DNA of 36,996 bases from an uncultured Butyrivibrio sp. (GTDB lineage Bacteria > Bacillota > Clostridia > Lachnospirales > Lachnospiraceae): contig CAMVLM010000001.1 in the NCBI GenBank assembly GCA_947168335.1, positions 1 through 36,996 of the forward strand. The letters run 5' to 3'. Shown in pieces: positions 15,635 to 26,200 of this stretch (the first letter of the stretch is position 1; each line of letters opens with the position of its first letter). The notes below the pieces were generated by a model. That model had not been told where the DNA came from. It saw only the letters and a list, made by a program, of their open reading frames with translations, and did not search any database. The position numbers and the translations under genes were made by a program.

Positions 15635-16111
15635 TTACGCCATGAATCCCCTGTTGGAAGTTTCCGCGGATACAGTCTCAGTGAGTTTTCCCCTGCCGTA
15701 AGTAAGACCCGCGTATACCTTCGGTACATTTATCATAATGGATTTTTCTTTGTCGTACTGCTCCAGCTGAACATACGCTTCATGAAGATTATTGAATGTC
15801 TTTCTCACATGGGGAATGATTTCATCATTGTTTTTAGCAACAGCCTTGATAAGCTGCTTTTTTTCAAATAAGTACAGTCCCAGGAGATTCTTTCCCAGCT
15901 CATAGCTTATATCAAGCGAATGGATAAGCTCATCAATGCAGTTCATTGCCCTACCAAGTCCCTCGGCAAAGCCTGTCATATCTCCGGTGTTGAGTGCACA
16001 TTCCGCTTCATCGATATAATCCAGAACCATTTCATAAAGAATCGTGATCATCTGGGTTTTATTGGCCATTGTGATACGTCTGGTATATGCCTGTATTTTT
16101 TCCTGTGTCAT
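15635..16111 (-). CDS. fliS: Flagellar export chaperone FliS
   Basis: This 158-residue helical protein resembles FliS: AYTRRITMANKTQMITILYEMVLDYIDEA at the N-terminus matches the family's opening. FliS binds the C-terminal D0 region of flagellin in the cytoplasm, blocks early polymerisation and hands it to the export gate. The gene follows flagellin by 23 bp and so shares its transcript. At 158 residues it is longer than common FliS proteins (about 125-135), with a C-terminal tail ending ETVSAETSNRGFMA. Confidence 0.88.
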   Translation of the reverse strand: MTQEKIQAYTRRITMANKTQMITILYEMVLDYIDEAECALNTGDMTGFAEGLGRAMNCIDELIHSLDISYELGKNLLGLYLFEKKQLIKAVAKNNDEIIPHVRKTFNNLHEAYVQLEQYDKEKSIMINVPKVYAGLTYGRGKLTETVSAETSNRGFMA

Positions 16112-16134
16112 AAGCTGATTTACCTCTTTAAATC

Positions 16135-17889
16135 TTACTGAAGAAGCTGCAATATCTGTGAAGGTCTCTGATTTGCCTGAGCCAGCATACTGGTTCCTGC
16201 CTGCGAAAGCACCTGCTGCGTTGAGTAAACCGTCATTTCCTCAGCCATATCTACGTCCATTATTCTTGAATAAGCCGCTGTCATATTCTCACCTGTTGAA
16301 TTCAAGTTGCTGACAGTATGCTCAAGTCTGTTCTGGTACGCACCAAGTCTGCTTCGAATATCAGAAATCTTCTGTATCGCTTTGCTTATGTCTTCGATTG
16401 CATCATCAACGCCTGTGTAAGGAGCTGTTTCACCTTTTTCCTTGGAATCTCCGAATATTCCGTCAAGCTTTATTCCTGCCTGAAGAGATGAAAGTAGCGG
16501 AGTCCCGTTTTTAGTATCATCAAGAACATTATTTATCTTGTTCTGCCATTTTTCTTCTATGAAATACTCATTGTCAAAATTTCTGAGCTTATCGAGGTAA
16601 GGTATGGGGTTACCAACTGTATCCTTCTCATTTTCTATTCTGTCGATGTCCTTTACAACTGACATATAACGATCTTCCCAAATCGCATAGATTCTGGAAT
16701 TCTTGTCAGATTCAGAAAGCTCTACATCCTGTCTTATAGCCTGAACTTTTGCTGCAATATCTGCATCAACGTTTTCATATGTGCCATTATCTATCTCAGT
16801 CTTTGTATAATCTGCAAATTCCTTTAGATGATCTCTGCACTCCAGAATCTTTTTCCACTCCTCTTCTGCGAGGCCTTCATCAGGAAGATTGATGTTATTC
16901 TTTGGATCTGTGGTAATCTTATTCAGATTTGCTGCCACATCATCCTTAATTGTTCTTGTAAAATCAAGGTACTGAATTCCAAGGTTTGCAAGCGTAACCT
17001 TAGGCATACGAACATCAAGTGTCTGGCCTTCATTTGCACCAACCTGCATTGTCATGGCGCCCTTTGCTGTAAGCTCAAGGAAAATCGCCTGTCCATCCAG
17101 TTCCTTGTTGACCTTAAGTTCTATTTCACGACCATCTTTTACTGCAATCTTAACAAGATCACCGTCAGCTGTGACCTTAGCATTTTCCATATAGATATCA
17201 GTTGTGGTTATTCCCTTATAAGTTGAAATTCTCTTGACCTGAAGTGTTATTTCATCTACGGAATGTCTTCCATTGTCCCTGTCATCTTCATTGTCATAAA
17301 GAGTTATCTCACCGGTGATCTCATTATATCTGGTATAAATACCCGCTATTCTGTAATCTCCGGGAAGCATGGAATCAGAATAACTGTTGACGGTAACTGC
17401 CTGATCTGTCTCCCAATTATATTTGGTTGGATCAGTACTCGTATTGACCAGGGCATAGCCTCTGAGATCAAAGGTACCATCAAGAAGAACCTGTCCGTTA
17501 AACTCAGTAGCATCGGATATACGAGTGATTTCATCCTTAAGCTGGATTATTTCATCCTGGATATTGACGCGATCGTCTGCACTGTTGGTTCCGTTTGCAG
17601 CCTGGATTGCCAGTTCGCTCATTCTCTGAAGAATGGAATGAGTTTCCGTAAGAGTACCGTCTGCACTCTGGATAACGGATATACCGTCACCTGAATTGTT
17701 TCCGGCAACCTTCAGAGATTTGATCTGGGCATTCATGCGTCTGGAAATTGCAAGACCTGATGGATTATCCTTTGCATTCGCAATCTTTAATCCACTGGAT
17801 AGTCTTTCAATTGATTCTGAAAGCCTGTTATCATTTGAAACAAGCGCATTGTTTGCTATCATTGCGGAAATATTGTAGTTAACTTGCAT
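16135..17889 (-). CDS. fliC: Flagellin with a large central domain
   Basis: This 584-residue flagellin keeps both conserved ends. The N-terminal D0/D1 part contains NALVSNDNRLSESIERLSSG and NPSGLAISRRMNAQI. The C-terminal part contains SRLGAYQNRLEHTVSNL and ends MLAQANQRPSQILQLL. Between about 150 and 490 lies a long variable region that would form surface-exposed D2/D3 domains; clostridial flagellins of about 275 residues lack this. The protein is secreted by the flagellar type III apparatus and forms the filament. AGGAGG stands 6 nt before the ATG. It is the middle gene of a three-gene unit with fliS after and a large FliK-like gene before. Confidence 0.96.
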   Translation of the reverse strand: MQVNYNISAMIANNALVSNDNRLSESIERLSSGLKIANAKDNPSGLAISRRMNAQIKSLKVAGNNSGDGISVIQSADGTLTETHSILQRMSELAIQAANGTNSADDRVNIQDEIIQLKDEITRISDATEFNGQVLLDGTFDLRGYALVNTSTDPTKYNWETDQAVTVNSYSDSMLPGDYRIAGIYTRYNEITGEITLYDNEDDRDNGRHSVDEITLQVKRISTYKGITTTDIYMENAKVTADGDLVKIAVKDGREIELKVNKELDGQAIFLELTAKGAMTMQVGANEGQTLDVRMPKVTLANLGIQYLDFTRTIKDDVAANLNKITTDPKNNINLPDEGLAEEEWKKILECRDHLKEFADYTKTEIDNGTYENVDADIAAKVQAIRQDVELSESDKNSRIYAIWEDRYMSVVKDIDRIENEKDTVGNPIPYLDKLRNFDNEYFIEEKWQNKINNVLDDTKNGTPLLSSLQAGIKLDGIFGDSKEKGETAPYTGVDDAIEDISKAIQKISDIRSRLGAYQNRLEHTVSNLNSTGENMTAAYSRIMDVDMAEEMTVYSTQQVLSQAGTSMLAQANQRPSQILQLLQ

Positions 17890-17910
17890 TGATGACCTCC
17901 TGCTAAAAAA

Positions 17911-20900
17911 TTACACAGCATGTACAAAGATTCCTGCCATCCTTAGCAATAACCTACTATCGGAAAATCCGTTTTCCGCACCCTGTATCGCACTGCCCGG
18001 ATCGGTCTGGCGATACATGATACCTATATTCTGAGCACTTGCATCAAGCTCAGGTTCGCTGTTTTGTAACTCATAAATAAATTTATCCCGGACATCCTCC
18101 ATGTATTCCTGAATCTCCTGATTCTTCTGAAGCGATGAGGAAAAAATTCCTTTTACCTCACCCTCTTCCACGGTCATAGCCATGGAAATGCGTCCGTAAT
18201 ATACTGTTTCAAGACTTGCTTCCAGTTTTGATCCCTGTGTTTCATCCTCTCTCAGGGTTACATGCATTGAAACCCTTCTTCCATCTACTTCCACCGGGAT
18301 TTCGAAGCTTCCTCTGTCCGCCATCTTTGTGGCTACTGATATCTGCTTCTGCATAAGATGTATGGCCTTCACATCAATATAGGAATCCGGACCATCATCT
18401 TCTGTAAGTATTTCATCAAGCTCATACGAGAGTTCCATCAGATGATCCTTATAGGATGACTTGTAATCATCAGCATCCGTAAGTTCATCAACCATTTCCT
18501 TCTCTGTTTCCTTAAAAGCAAGGTGGGCAATCCTTTCAACCTGATCAAAAATACTGTTTCTGCCTCTCCTGCCTGATCTTAAGGACATGATCGCCTGAAG
18601 ATTAGCTGCACTTATCTCTATTCCAAATTTCTTAAGATCATCCTCAGCAGCACCTGCATCACTTCTCTCAATAATCTGTCTTGTCTGCTTAGTCTGCTCA
18701 CTGTAGTACTGATTCTCAATTTCCTGACTGAGCTGTTCTGCTGCCTCTCTTAGCTTATCTGCAAGCTCATCAAGAAGAGTATCCTCTTCGGGCTTTGCCA
18801 TTGAAAGCTTTTCAGGCTCAAGATTGTCATAGACAACATCAGCTTTTTCACTGTAGTATCTGAACGCTGTTTCAATCTGGCTGTCAATTGTTTTTACTGT
18901 AGTTTCCTTTGCCTCAACGCTGAGCAGAGAATCATCGATCTTAACATCCATACCCTTTGTCTTTTTCTTTAACGTTCTTGAAGCAGACAAAAGATTTCCG
19001 ATCGTCATCTCAGCTCCGGTCTCCAGAACCGCACCGATTGCCGCGTTATCTGTTTTTTTAAGCTGATGGAAGAGTCTGTAAATACCTATATAACTCTCCT
19101 TCTCTTCAGGTGTTATTTCGGCATTTTTCTCGAGTTTATAAAGGAACTTTGCATATTTTTCTTCGCGCTTTGAAGAATCCTTATCGCCATCTGACAGATT
19201 CTGAGACAACTCATCTATAGTCATCTTCAGTGGATTCTGATCGTTTCTGATCATATTCAGCACAGCGGAAGGTTTTAGTTTTTCAAGAACATTCATGAGT
19301 TTCTCATCTACGGTTCTTACCTTTTCGATGTTTTCCTCATTTATTTCCATACGGTTGTATCCAAGGATACGAACAACTCTCTTATTTTCTTCATTTACTT
19401 CCTGACCCAGGTCCTTAAGAATATCAGTTACATTCCTGAATGCTTTCCTGATGTTATCGCCAAGATCCGCTCTGGGAGCTGTTCCAACTGCTTCATAGGT
19501 TGCCCCTGCCTTTTCGTATCTGAGCTTAAGCTGATAACCGCTTTCAATGATACTTCCAAGATCTTTCTTCTCATCAGGCTCAAGCTTTCCGATTATTCCC
19601 AGAGGGTATGTGGTAAACTCCTGAACTTTGGCTGTTGTTTCTTCAAATAACATATATTTTGAAGATGCATTTTCAGCTGCCTCAGGAAAAAGACTTTTTC
19701 CAATCTCTTCAATCTGCGCATTAAGCTCACCTATCAGTTTGCTGATAGGCTCTGTATCTATCTCAATACCCTTGTCGATAAGGCGCAGGTTTGTGCTTAT
19801 GCTCATCTTGAGTCTTACTTCCTCAAGCTGCATTCTTGCTGTTAAAAGCTCCTGATCTGTATTTCCTGCGGCTTCTTCCTGAATCACAGGAACATTTTCC
19901 ATATTCTCATCATGTACTGCGAACAGATTTTTCAGATTATACTCAATATTTCCCCTGATTAATCTATCCACATCGGCGTTTGTTATCACCTTTGTATGAT
20001 CAAAAATATAGGCAGCCTTCTGTAAATTGTTCTCCGAATCCTCTGCCTTCCCCGATGCTGCAGGTTTCTTGTCCGCTATTGCTCTGGCTGCTGCCTCTAT
20101 AACATCATCCTCATTAAGAGGAAGCTCTATTTGAGAAAGTTCATGAATCTTTGAAAGGTTCTCCCTGGTAAGCGGGATTGACTGCTCTATCATCCACTTT
20201 GCTTTTCCGGTGTTATCCTCATTCACTTCCAAACCGGCTTCTTCTATTATCTTATTTGCCTGGTCCCTGATTCCTTCAAAGTCAAGAAAATCTGCTTTCT
20301 TGGCATAATATCCTTCTGTTTCAAGGGCGATGAACCCTCTGCCTCTGCTTCCCTGTCCGTTTGTGGCATGCTTTGCCATATACAGATTGTCCATTGTTGG
20401 CTCGAGGTCGTTTAAAGTCATATATTTTAAGGCTTCATCAGACAGCTCTGTCACATCCTCCATTTTTCTTATTGTTTCCATGACATCATTGGTATTATCT
20501 TCTGTTACCGGAATGTCATTCTTATGGAAGGATGAGGCTATTTTATCCGCAAGTCCCTGATTCCCTGTGATTTTCTTAAGTTCCACCGCACTAAGGTCAT
20601 CATTAAAGCCCACAATCTCTTTGCCCGACTGAGCAAGAGTGGCCTTAATCTTATCCAGAATAGTAACGGTCTCATCTGCATTTGTTTCAGAAAGGTCGAA
20701 ACCTTCCTCTGCTCCCTTGGCAAAATCCTCGGGTGAAAGAGTATTTGCCATCAAAGACATATAATTGTGACGAACATTCATCTCACTGTTCTGAGCTTCT
20801 GTCATGATGTCACTCTTTGTCTTTTTACCTTCACCATAGGCATTATTAGAAAACAGACTGCTATTTAAATCCACTGAAAAAGCATTCTGTGTCTTTGATA

Positions 20901-21003
20901 CACTCTGATTATTAAATGTCAAAATATTGCCTGCTTCCGTGCTGACTTTGGATTTTTCGAAATCGGATTCCATTCCTGCTATAGTTCCTAAATTTACGTT
21001 CAT
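17911..21003 (-). CDS. Large repeat protein upstream of flagellin with a FliK-like C-terminal domain
   Basis: From the preferred ATG at 21003 this is a 1030-residue, mostly helical, acidic protein. GGAG 7 nt before the ATG supports that start over an upstream one at 21072, which would run through a terminator. Internal repeats have the pattern G.EVNEDN..KAK.M...IPLTRENL.KI..L and recur several times across the first 650 residues. Near the C-terminus FEIPVEVDGRRVSMHVTL and YYGRISMAMTVEEGEVKGIF resemble the FliK hook-length domain. The family may be DUF6240, seen in clostridial flagellar loci, but I am not certain. It is 21 bp before flagellin. A hook-length or export role is an inference. Confidence 0.7.
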   Translation of the reverse strand: MNVNLGTIAGMESDFEKSKVSTEAGNILTFNNQSVSKTQNAFSVDLNSSLFSNNAYGEGKKTKSDIMTEAQNSEMNVRHNYMSLMANTLSPEDFAKGAEEGFDLSETNADETVTILDKIKATLAQSGKEIVGFNDDLSAVELKKITGNQGLADKIASSFHKNDIPVTEDNTNDVMETIRKMEDVTELSDEALKYMTLNDLEPTMDNLYMAKHATNGQGSRGRGFIALETEGYYAKKADFLDFEGIRDQANKIIEEAGLEVNEDNTGKAKWMIEQSIPLTRENLSKIHELSQIELPLNEDDVIEAAARAIADKKPAASGKAEDSENNLQKAAYIFDHTKVITNADVDRLIRGNIEYNLKNLFAVHDENMENVPVIQEEAAGNTDQELLTARMQLEEVRLKMSISTNLRLIDKGIEIDTEPISKLIGELNAQIEEIGKSLFPEAAENASSKYMLFEETTAKVQEFTTYPLGIIGKLEPDEKKDLGSIIESGYQLKLRYEKAGATYEAVGTAPRADLGDNIRKAFRNVTDILKDLGQEVNEENKRVVRILGYNRMEINEENIEKVRTVDEKLMNVLEKLKPSAVLNMIRNDQNPLKMTIDELSQNLSDGDKDSSKREEKYAKFLYKLEKNAEITPEEKESYIGIYRLFHQLKKTDNAAIGAVLETGAEMTIGNLLSASRTLKKKTKGMDVKIDDSLLSVEAKETTVKTIDSQIETAFRYYSEKADVVYDNLEPEKLSMAKPEEDTLLDELADKLREAAEQLSQEIENQYYSEQTKQTRQIIERSDAGAAEDDLKKFGIEISAANLQAIMSLRSGRRGRNSIFDQVERIAHLAFKETEKEMVDELTDADDYKSSYKDHLMELSYELDEILTEDDGPDSYIDVKAIHLMQKQISVATKMADRGSFEIPVEVDGRRVSMHVTLREDETQGSKLEASLETVYYGRISMAMTVEEGEVKGIFSSSLQKNQEIQEYMEDVRDKFIYELQNSEPELDASAQNIGIMYRQTDPGSAIQGAENGFSDSRLLLRMAGIFVHAV

Positions 21004-21038
21004 TCTCTTCTCCGATTTTTCTAAATGAATATACAGAA

Positions 21039-21077
21039 AAAAGGTGATAGACATCATTAAGACATCTGTCACCTTTT
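21039..21077 (-). terminator. Rho-independent terminator after glgB
   Basis: AAAAGGTGATAGA (21039-21051) pairs with TCTGTCACCTTTT (21065-21077), with one G-U pair and a 13-nt loop. On the minus strand a TTTTTT run follows. It lies 36 bp after the glgB stop and 36 bp ahead of the flagellar gene start, so a promoter for that gene must overlap or precede it. Confidence 0.82.
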
Positions 21078-21112
21078 ATTTCGGTCCGATTATTTAATTT
21101 CTTAAGGCAGGT

Positions 21113-23131
21113 TTATTTGCTCTTTTTTGTAGAAGCCTTTTTTGTTGTTTTTGCTGCCTTTGCAGGAGCCTTGGTTGCGGGCGCTGCTTTCTTGGCTGCT
21201 GCCTTTTTCTCTTCCTTAACTGCCTCAGGATTCTGGAAAACGAATACCTCTGCACCATAAGGAGGAATTGTCATTGTTATGCTGTAATCCTTGTAATCGC
21301 AAAGTCCGGGCTCAGCCTTGATGGAATCCGGAATCCCTGAACCACATCCTGCATATTTCTTGTCAGCACTGTCAAGAACATGCTTGTATGTACCTGCGAA
21401 AGGAACACCTACCTTATAATCAACAACTTCCATGGGAGTGAAGTTGATTACAAACAGCACGTTGTCCTTGCCATTAATTGCTCTTCTGTAGAAGCTGTAA
21501 ATGCTGTGATCTGAATCATCGGCATTGATCCATTCAAATCCGCCCCAGTCATTATCTACTTCGTACATTGCAGGATATTTTCTGTAAACTTCCAGAAGAT
21601 CTCTGACGTAGTCCTTCATTCCTCTGTTAAGATCTTCCTGAAGAAGAAACCAGTCGAGCTCTCTCTTTTCGCTCCACTCTCTCTCCTGTCCGAAATCCTG
21701 TCCCATGAACAGAAGCTTCTTACCGCTGTGGCCAAACATGAATGTATAGCCTGCACGAAGATTCGCATATTTATCAGTTTTGTAGCCGGGCATCTTCTCA
21801 AGCATAGAGCACTTAAGATGTACAACCTCATCATGAGACAACGGAAGAATATAATTCTCTGCGTTGTTATAACTCATTGCAAAGGTCATCATGTGATGTG
21901 CGCCCTTACGGAAATAGGGATCAAGCTTCATGTATTCACAGAAGTCATGCATCCATCCCATGTTCCACTTAAATGTAAAGTTAAGTCCGTCATCCTCAAC
22001 AGGTGCTGTTATCTTAGGCCAAGCTGTAGATTCCTCAGCGATCATCAGGATCTGAGGATATGTACCTCTTACAACACTGTTCAGATGTTTGAAGAACTCG
22101 ATTGCTTCATAATTCTTATTGCCGCCATCCTTGTTAGGAACCCACTGTCCATCGCGTTTTCCGTAATCAAGATAAAGCATTGATGCTACTGCATCTACTC
22201 TGAGACCGTCAACATGGAACTCCTTGATCCAGAAAAGAGCATTGGCAATAAGGAAATTCTTGATCTCATTTTTGCCAAGATTGAATATCTTGGTACCCCA
22301 GTCAGGATGTTCACCCTTTCTCGGATCGGGATCTTCGTAGATACATGTACCGTCAAAACAGCCAAGTCCGAATTCATCAGGACAGAAGTGTGCAGGTACC
22401 CAGTCAAGGATTACGCCTATTCCGTTTTTATGTAAAAGATTAACAAGATACATAAAATCGGTTGGCTCACCATAACGTGATGTAGGTGCATAATAACCCG
22501 TTACCTGATATCCCCATGATCCGTCAAAAGGATGCTCAGCTATACCGATAAGTTCGATATGTGTGTATTTCATCTCCTTGAGATATTCGACGATTCTGTC
22601 TGCGAACTCTCTGTAATTGTAAAAACCATCCTCGGTTCCGTCAGGATGCTTCATCCATGAACCGATGTGACACTCGTAGATGGCAATGGGCTGTCTGTTG
22701 ACGTCCTTGCCCTTTAAAGAATCAAACCACTTCTCATCACTCCACTTGAACTTGGAAAGATCTGTGGTTCTTGATGCATTACCGGGACGAAGTTCAGCAT
22801 AATTTGCATAAGGATCAGCCTTATACAGCTTCCTTCCATCCGGTGTATATATCAGGTATTTATACAACTCCCCTGTACCAACTCCTGGTATAAAAAGCTG
22901 ATATATTCCCATGTTTCCTTTTCTCTCCATAGGATACATGGTTTCATCCCATCCGTTGAATGAGCCGATTACATGGACAGCTGCCGCATTGGGAGCCCAA
23001 ACAGCAAAAAACATTCCCTTTACGCCATTTTCTTCTGAAACGTGTGCTCCAAGTTTTTTGTAAATATCGTAATGCGTTCCCTGTCCAAAAAGATACTCAT
23101 CTGCATCGGAAATAAAAACTGTCTGCCCCAT
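21113..23131 (-). CDS. glgB: 1,4-alpha-glucan branching enzyme with a Lys/Ala-rich tail
   Basis: This 672-residue enzyme makes alpha-1,6 branches in glycogen. An N-terminal CBM48 (about 20-115, VWAPNAAAVHVIGSFNGW) precedes the GH13 catalytic domain, whose residues are Asp313 in DGLRVDAV (nucleophile), Glu366 in MIAEES (acid/base) and Asp434 in LSHDEVVH. The C-terminal beta domain ends near 632, after which comes a 34-residue tail (639-672) of almost only Lys, Ala, Thr and Pro, like histone H1 or mycobacterial basic tails and not part of normal GlgB. No other glycogen genes are in the window. It is monocistronic, between its own promoter and terminator. Confidence 0.96.
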   Translation of the reverse strand: MGQTVFISDADEYLFGQGTHYDIYKKLGAHVSEENGVKGMFFAVWAPNAAAVHVIGSFNGWDETMYPMERKGNMGIYQLFIPGVGTGELYKYLIYTPDGRKLYKADPYANYAELRPGNASRTTDLSKFKWSDEKWFDSLKGKDVNRQPIAIYECHIGSWMKHPDGTEDGFYNYREFADRIVEYLKEMKYTHIELIGIAEHPFDGSWGYQVTGYYAPTSRYGEPTDFMYLVNLLHKNGIGVILDWVPAHFCPDEFGLGCFDGTCIYEDPDPRKGEHPDWGTKIFNLGKNEIKNFLIANALFWIKEFHVDGLRVDAVASMLYLDYGKRDGQWVPNKDGGNKNYEAIEFFKHLNSVVRGTYPQILMIAEESTAWPKITAPVEDDGLNFTFKWNMGWMHDFCEYMKLDPYFRKGAHHMMTFAMSYNNAENYILPLSHDEVVHLKCSMLEKMPGYKTDKYANLRAGYTFMFGHSGKKLLFMGQDFGQEREWSEKRELDWFLLQEDLNRGMKDYVRDLLEVYRKYPAMYEVDNDWGGFEWINADDSDHSIYSFYRRAINGKDNVLFVINFTPMEVVDYKVGVPFAGTYKHVLDSADKKYAGCGSGIPDSIKAEPGLCDYKDYSITMTIPPYGAEVFVFQNPEAVKEEKKAAAKKAAPATKAPAKAAKTTKKASTKKSK

Positions 23132-23169
23132 AATTCTCCCTCTTTTAGAAATATAATTTATACTTACCT

Positions 23170-23178
23170 ATTATAGCA
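23170..23178 (-). promoter_or_regulatory. Extended -10 promoter of glgB
   Basis: On the minus strand TGC directly precedes TATAAT, an extended -10. The best -35 is TTGGTC at 16 bp spacing. That hexamer lies inside the preceding terminator hairpin, so the terminator and promoter overlap. AGAGGGAGAATT precedes the glgB ATG. Confidence 0.65.
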
Positions 23179-23180
23179 TA

Positions 23181-23217
23181 AAAAAGGAACAGACCAACAT
23201 ACAGCCTGTTCCTTTTT
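23181..23217 (-). terminator. Rho-independent terminator after the TPR/AAA-like gene
   Basis: AAAAAGGAACAG (23181-23192) pairs with CTGTTCCTTTTT (23206-23217), and on the minus strand the stem ends in a T-run. It begins 8 bp after the stop codon of the 1088-residue gene. Confidence 0.85.
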
Positions 23218-23224
23218 GATTATT

Positions 23225-26200
23225 TTAGTGAAGAAAATCCTTTTCTCGAAGAATTATCATATCTGATTCATCGAATCGTTTCCTTAAAAGCACATCCACA
23301 ACGTGTCCTACTGATCGCTTATTTGCATAGTATATGGCATCATCAACCATTTCCTTAACCTCAGATACCGTAACTTCATGATCCAATGTCTGTCTCTCAG
23401 AAATATTCTGATGGAGTGCAAGTATTCCGAGATTATCTATTACATATTCTTTTTCCAATGCATACTGCTTTGCGTAGGCAACAAGAGCATCATCATCAAG
23501 AGCTTCGATATCTACTCTTACATTGAAACATTTTTTGAGGTCCGGATACTTATCCAGAAGTCTGTCTATGTCATCCTTGGTATCCTCAATTACCACAATG
23601 TAACCCTTGTTCTCAATCTGGAGCTGCTTCAGAAGTGTGGCTACCGTGTCTTCCTTAAGGTCTGCTGCTCTTCTGATTATCAGAGCACCGTTGACTATCT
23701 TCTCCAGGATAGTGCTTACCGAGCGCTTGTTCAAAGTTATGGCGCTGATCATTGCAACCTTTCCTGAGAAATTGGAATCCGTAGACTGTATCGCCTTGAT
23801 CAGTCCCTTAGCAAGATTCACGGTTCCTGCACCTTCCTCACCTGTAACTATTGCGTTATTGGTATAGGCTGCCATACTTAAGTTATCAATGGCTTCTATT
23901 ATTTGTTTTCTTGACTTGCGATGGTGGATATAGGGACCAAACAGTTCCTTTTCCTCGGGTGTCATGACTCTGACACGGGTCTCCATATCCTTTTCTTCCT
24001 TTTCGGAAACATGCTCCGGCTTCTTCGAATCTGAAACCTTTTCTTCAGAAGCTTTATCCTCTTCCGAAGGCATTTCAGGCTCTTTTTCTTCTGCCTGCTC
24101 CTGCGCTGTCTCTTCAGATTCTTTCTCTTCAACTGAAGTATCTTCTTCAGCAGCTTTTTCTGTTTCTTCAGATACGGCCTCTTCTACTTCAGAAGCCTCA
24201 ATAACTGTGGTGTTTCCAAAGTCGACCTGTGCTGCCTCGGGATTGTTTTCCGCGTTGAATTTAATTTCTTTTACACCGGCGGGAGCATCTGCTTCTTTAG
24301 CATCTTCAGTGAAAGTCTCTTCACTCTCAAGATCCTCATCATCAGGATACTCTGCTGCCAGCTCTTCATCACTTGGATAATCCTCAGTGACCTCTTCTGT
24401 AATCTCTTCTTTGGTCGCCTCGGGTTCATCTTCTTTATAAGCATCTGCAAATTCAAGATCTTCACCGGAAAGCTGAACCATGGACTGGGTATTCTGAAGA
24501 TCCTCAACAGGCTTTATCTCCTGGATATCTTCTTTTATAGCTGCTCCAACCATGTCCTTTGCAGCCATCCTTACTTCCTGAGGATCTGCACCGGGCCTTA
24601 AAACTTCCTTAATTGCTTCTTTTCCGGTCTCCTCCTGCATAAGAGGATCGATCAGATTCTCGTCGAAGTCCTTAAACAGTTCACCTGTTTCCTGGGCAAC
24701 AAGCTTTTTAACGTTCTGAAGCTGCTTCTGCTGCTGATCTTTTTTATAGGATTCCCAATCGGATAAAAGATCATTAATACTTATCTGACCTGTAATCTGC
24801 TGCTCTACCTGCTTCTCATCATCAATAGCCATACTGATCTGGCCGTCGTAGTCCTGAGAAAGCATTTTGTCAAAATGATTATTGATCTTGTAACGGACAT
24901 TGGGACGTATTACAGCCCCAGGGACCTCATCCTGGAGAGGTTCATCCATAAATACTGCGCCTTTGAAAAGTGCATGCTCACTATATGTTGATGCAGCAAT
25001 GTTCGCTGCTATTTCCTTATCCTTAAGTTCCTCTGCAAGAGGTGTCTTCTTTACAGGTTTTGGCTCTGTACGGGCTTCAGTAACCTCTTCCTCGTCAGGC
25101 TCCTGTATTTCCTCAGATTCAACTGTTTCATCAACAGTCTCTGCCTCGGGCTGATCACCTTCTTCAGGTAACTCTTCCTCTTCAGTCAAAGCTTCTGTTT
25201 CAGGCTCTGTTACTTCTTCTTGTACCTCTCCGCCATTGTCTGCGGTATCCTCGTAGAAAATCTCTGACATTGTCTGCTGCTGTGGCACACCAATGTCTCC
25301 GGTGGTGTCGTACATCTCGCCTGTACTGTACTGAGCTTCGTCCTCTTCATTATAGACCTGAGGTCCATGAGCATCTGCAAAAAGAGCTGCCTCAGGACTG
25401 TCAGTAAGCACTTCCTTAAGATTCTCTGCAATCTCCTTCTGAAGATCGACTGTATTATAATCTCCCACATTTACTGTAGGAACTTCGTAATCTGATGCAT
25501 CCTGAACAGACTGCTGGGGCTCTTCAGGAGCGCTCCAAACCTGTGTATCCTGGTTATAGACATCCTGAACCTGTCCCTGCTGCGGCATCTCCTGCATCTG
25601 GTCGTACTGACCATCAGTCTGATACCCCTGATCGTACGGATCCTGATACTGCTCGCCAAGAGATGAAAGCTCCTGTGTAGGAGCATCTATATCATATTGG
25701 ACTGCCTCATTTATCTCAGCCTGCGGAATCTCTGCAGTAGGTGTCTGTGCCAGATCGCCAGCCTCGAAATTCTCAGGAATCTGAGGTATTTCCTTCGTAG
25801 GTGTCTTGGTACCGGCCTGAACATCCCTTCCCATTACAGGTGCCGATACTTCTGGCGCACTGATGGTACCGCCTGTTTCAGCCTTATATTTCTGATAAGC
25901 AGCCTTCTGCTCCGGTGAAAGTGGCTCATGGAGTGATTTAAGCTCCAGTGCCTTCATGACAAACCTTCCCTCTCTCATATAAAGGAAAAGCTCATCACAT
26001 TCTTCTATACATTCGGTTGTGAGACCTACTCTGTGGTAAAGATAAGCCAGTTCGTAAGCCCACTTCTCGTTATAATCGTGCTTCTTATACTCCTCAAGTA
26101 CCGCAATACGCTCTTCGAGGCTGACCTCCTGAGCTTCGTACAGCTTGTACTGAAGGATATATCTTGCTGTATTTCTGGGTGCAAGTCTTACAAATTCCTT

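Noticed and set aside
21078..21110. Sigma-D (flagellar) promoter for the FliK-like gene
   Set aside because: ACCGAAAT resembles the GCCGATAA -10, and a TAA-rich part lies upstream, but the spacing and -35 match poorly. The promoter remains unassigned.
23964..24380. Plus-strand Ser-rich open frame of 138 codons
   Set aside because: It is the reverse of the Glu-rich linker of the TPR/AAA-like gene; GAA/GAG repeats read backwards give Ser/Phe codons.
25500..25700. Tandem repeat array in the Gln-rich part of the TPR/AAA-like gene
   Set aside because: The Gln/Tyr/Asp-rich stretch shows composition bias but no regular repeat period at DNA level, and no CRISPR-like spacing.
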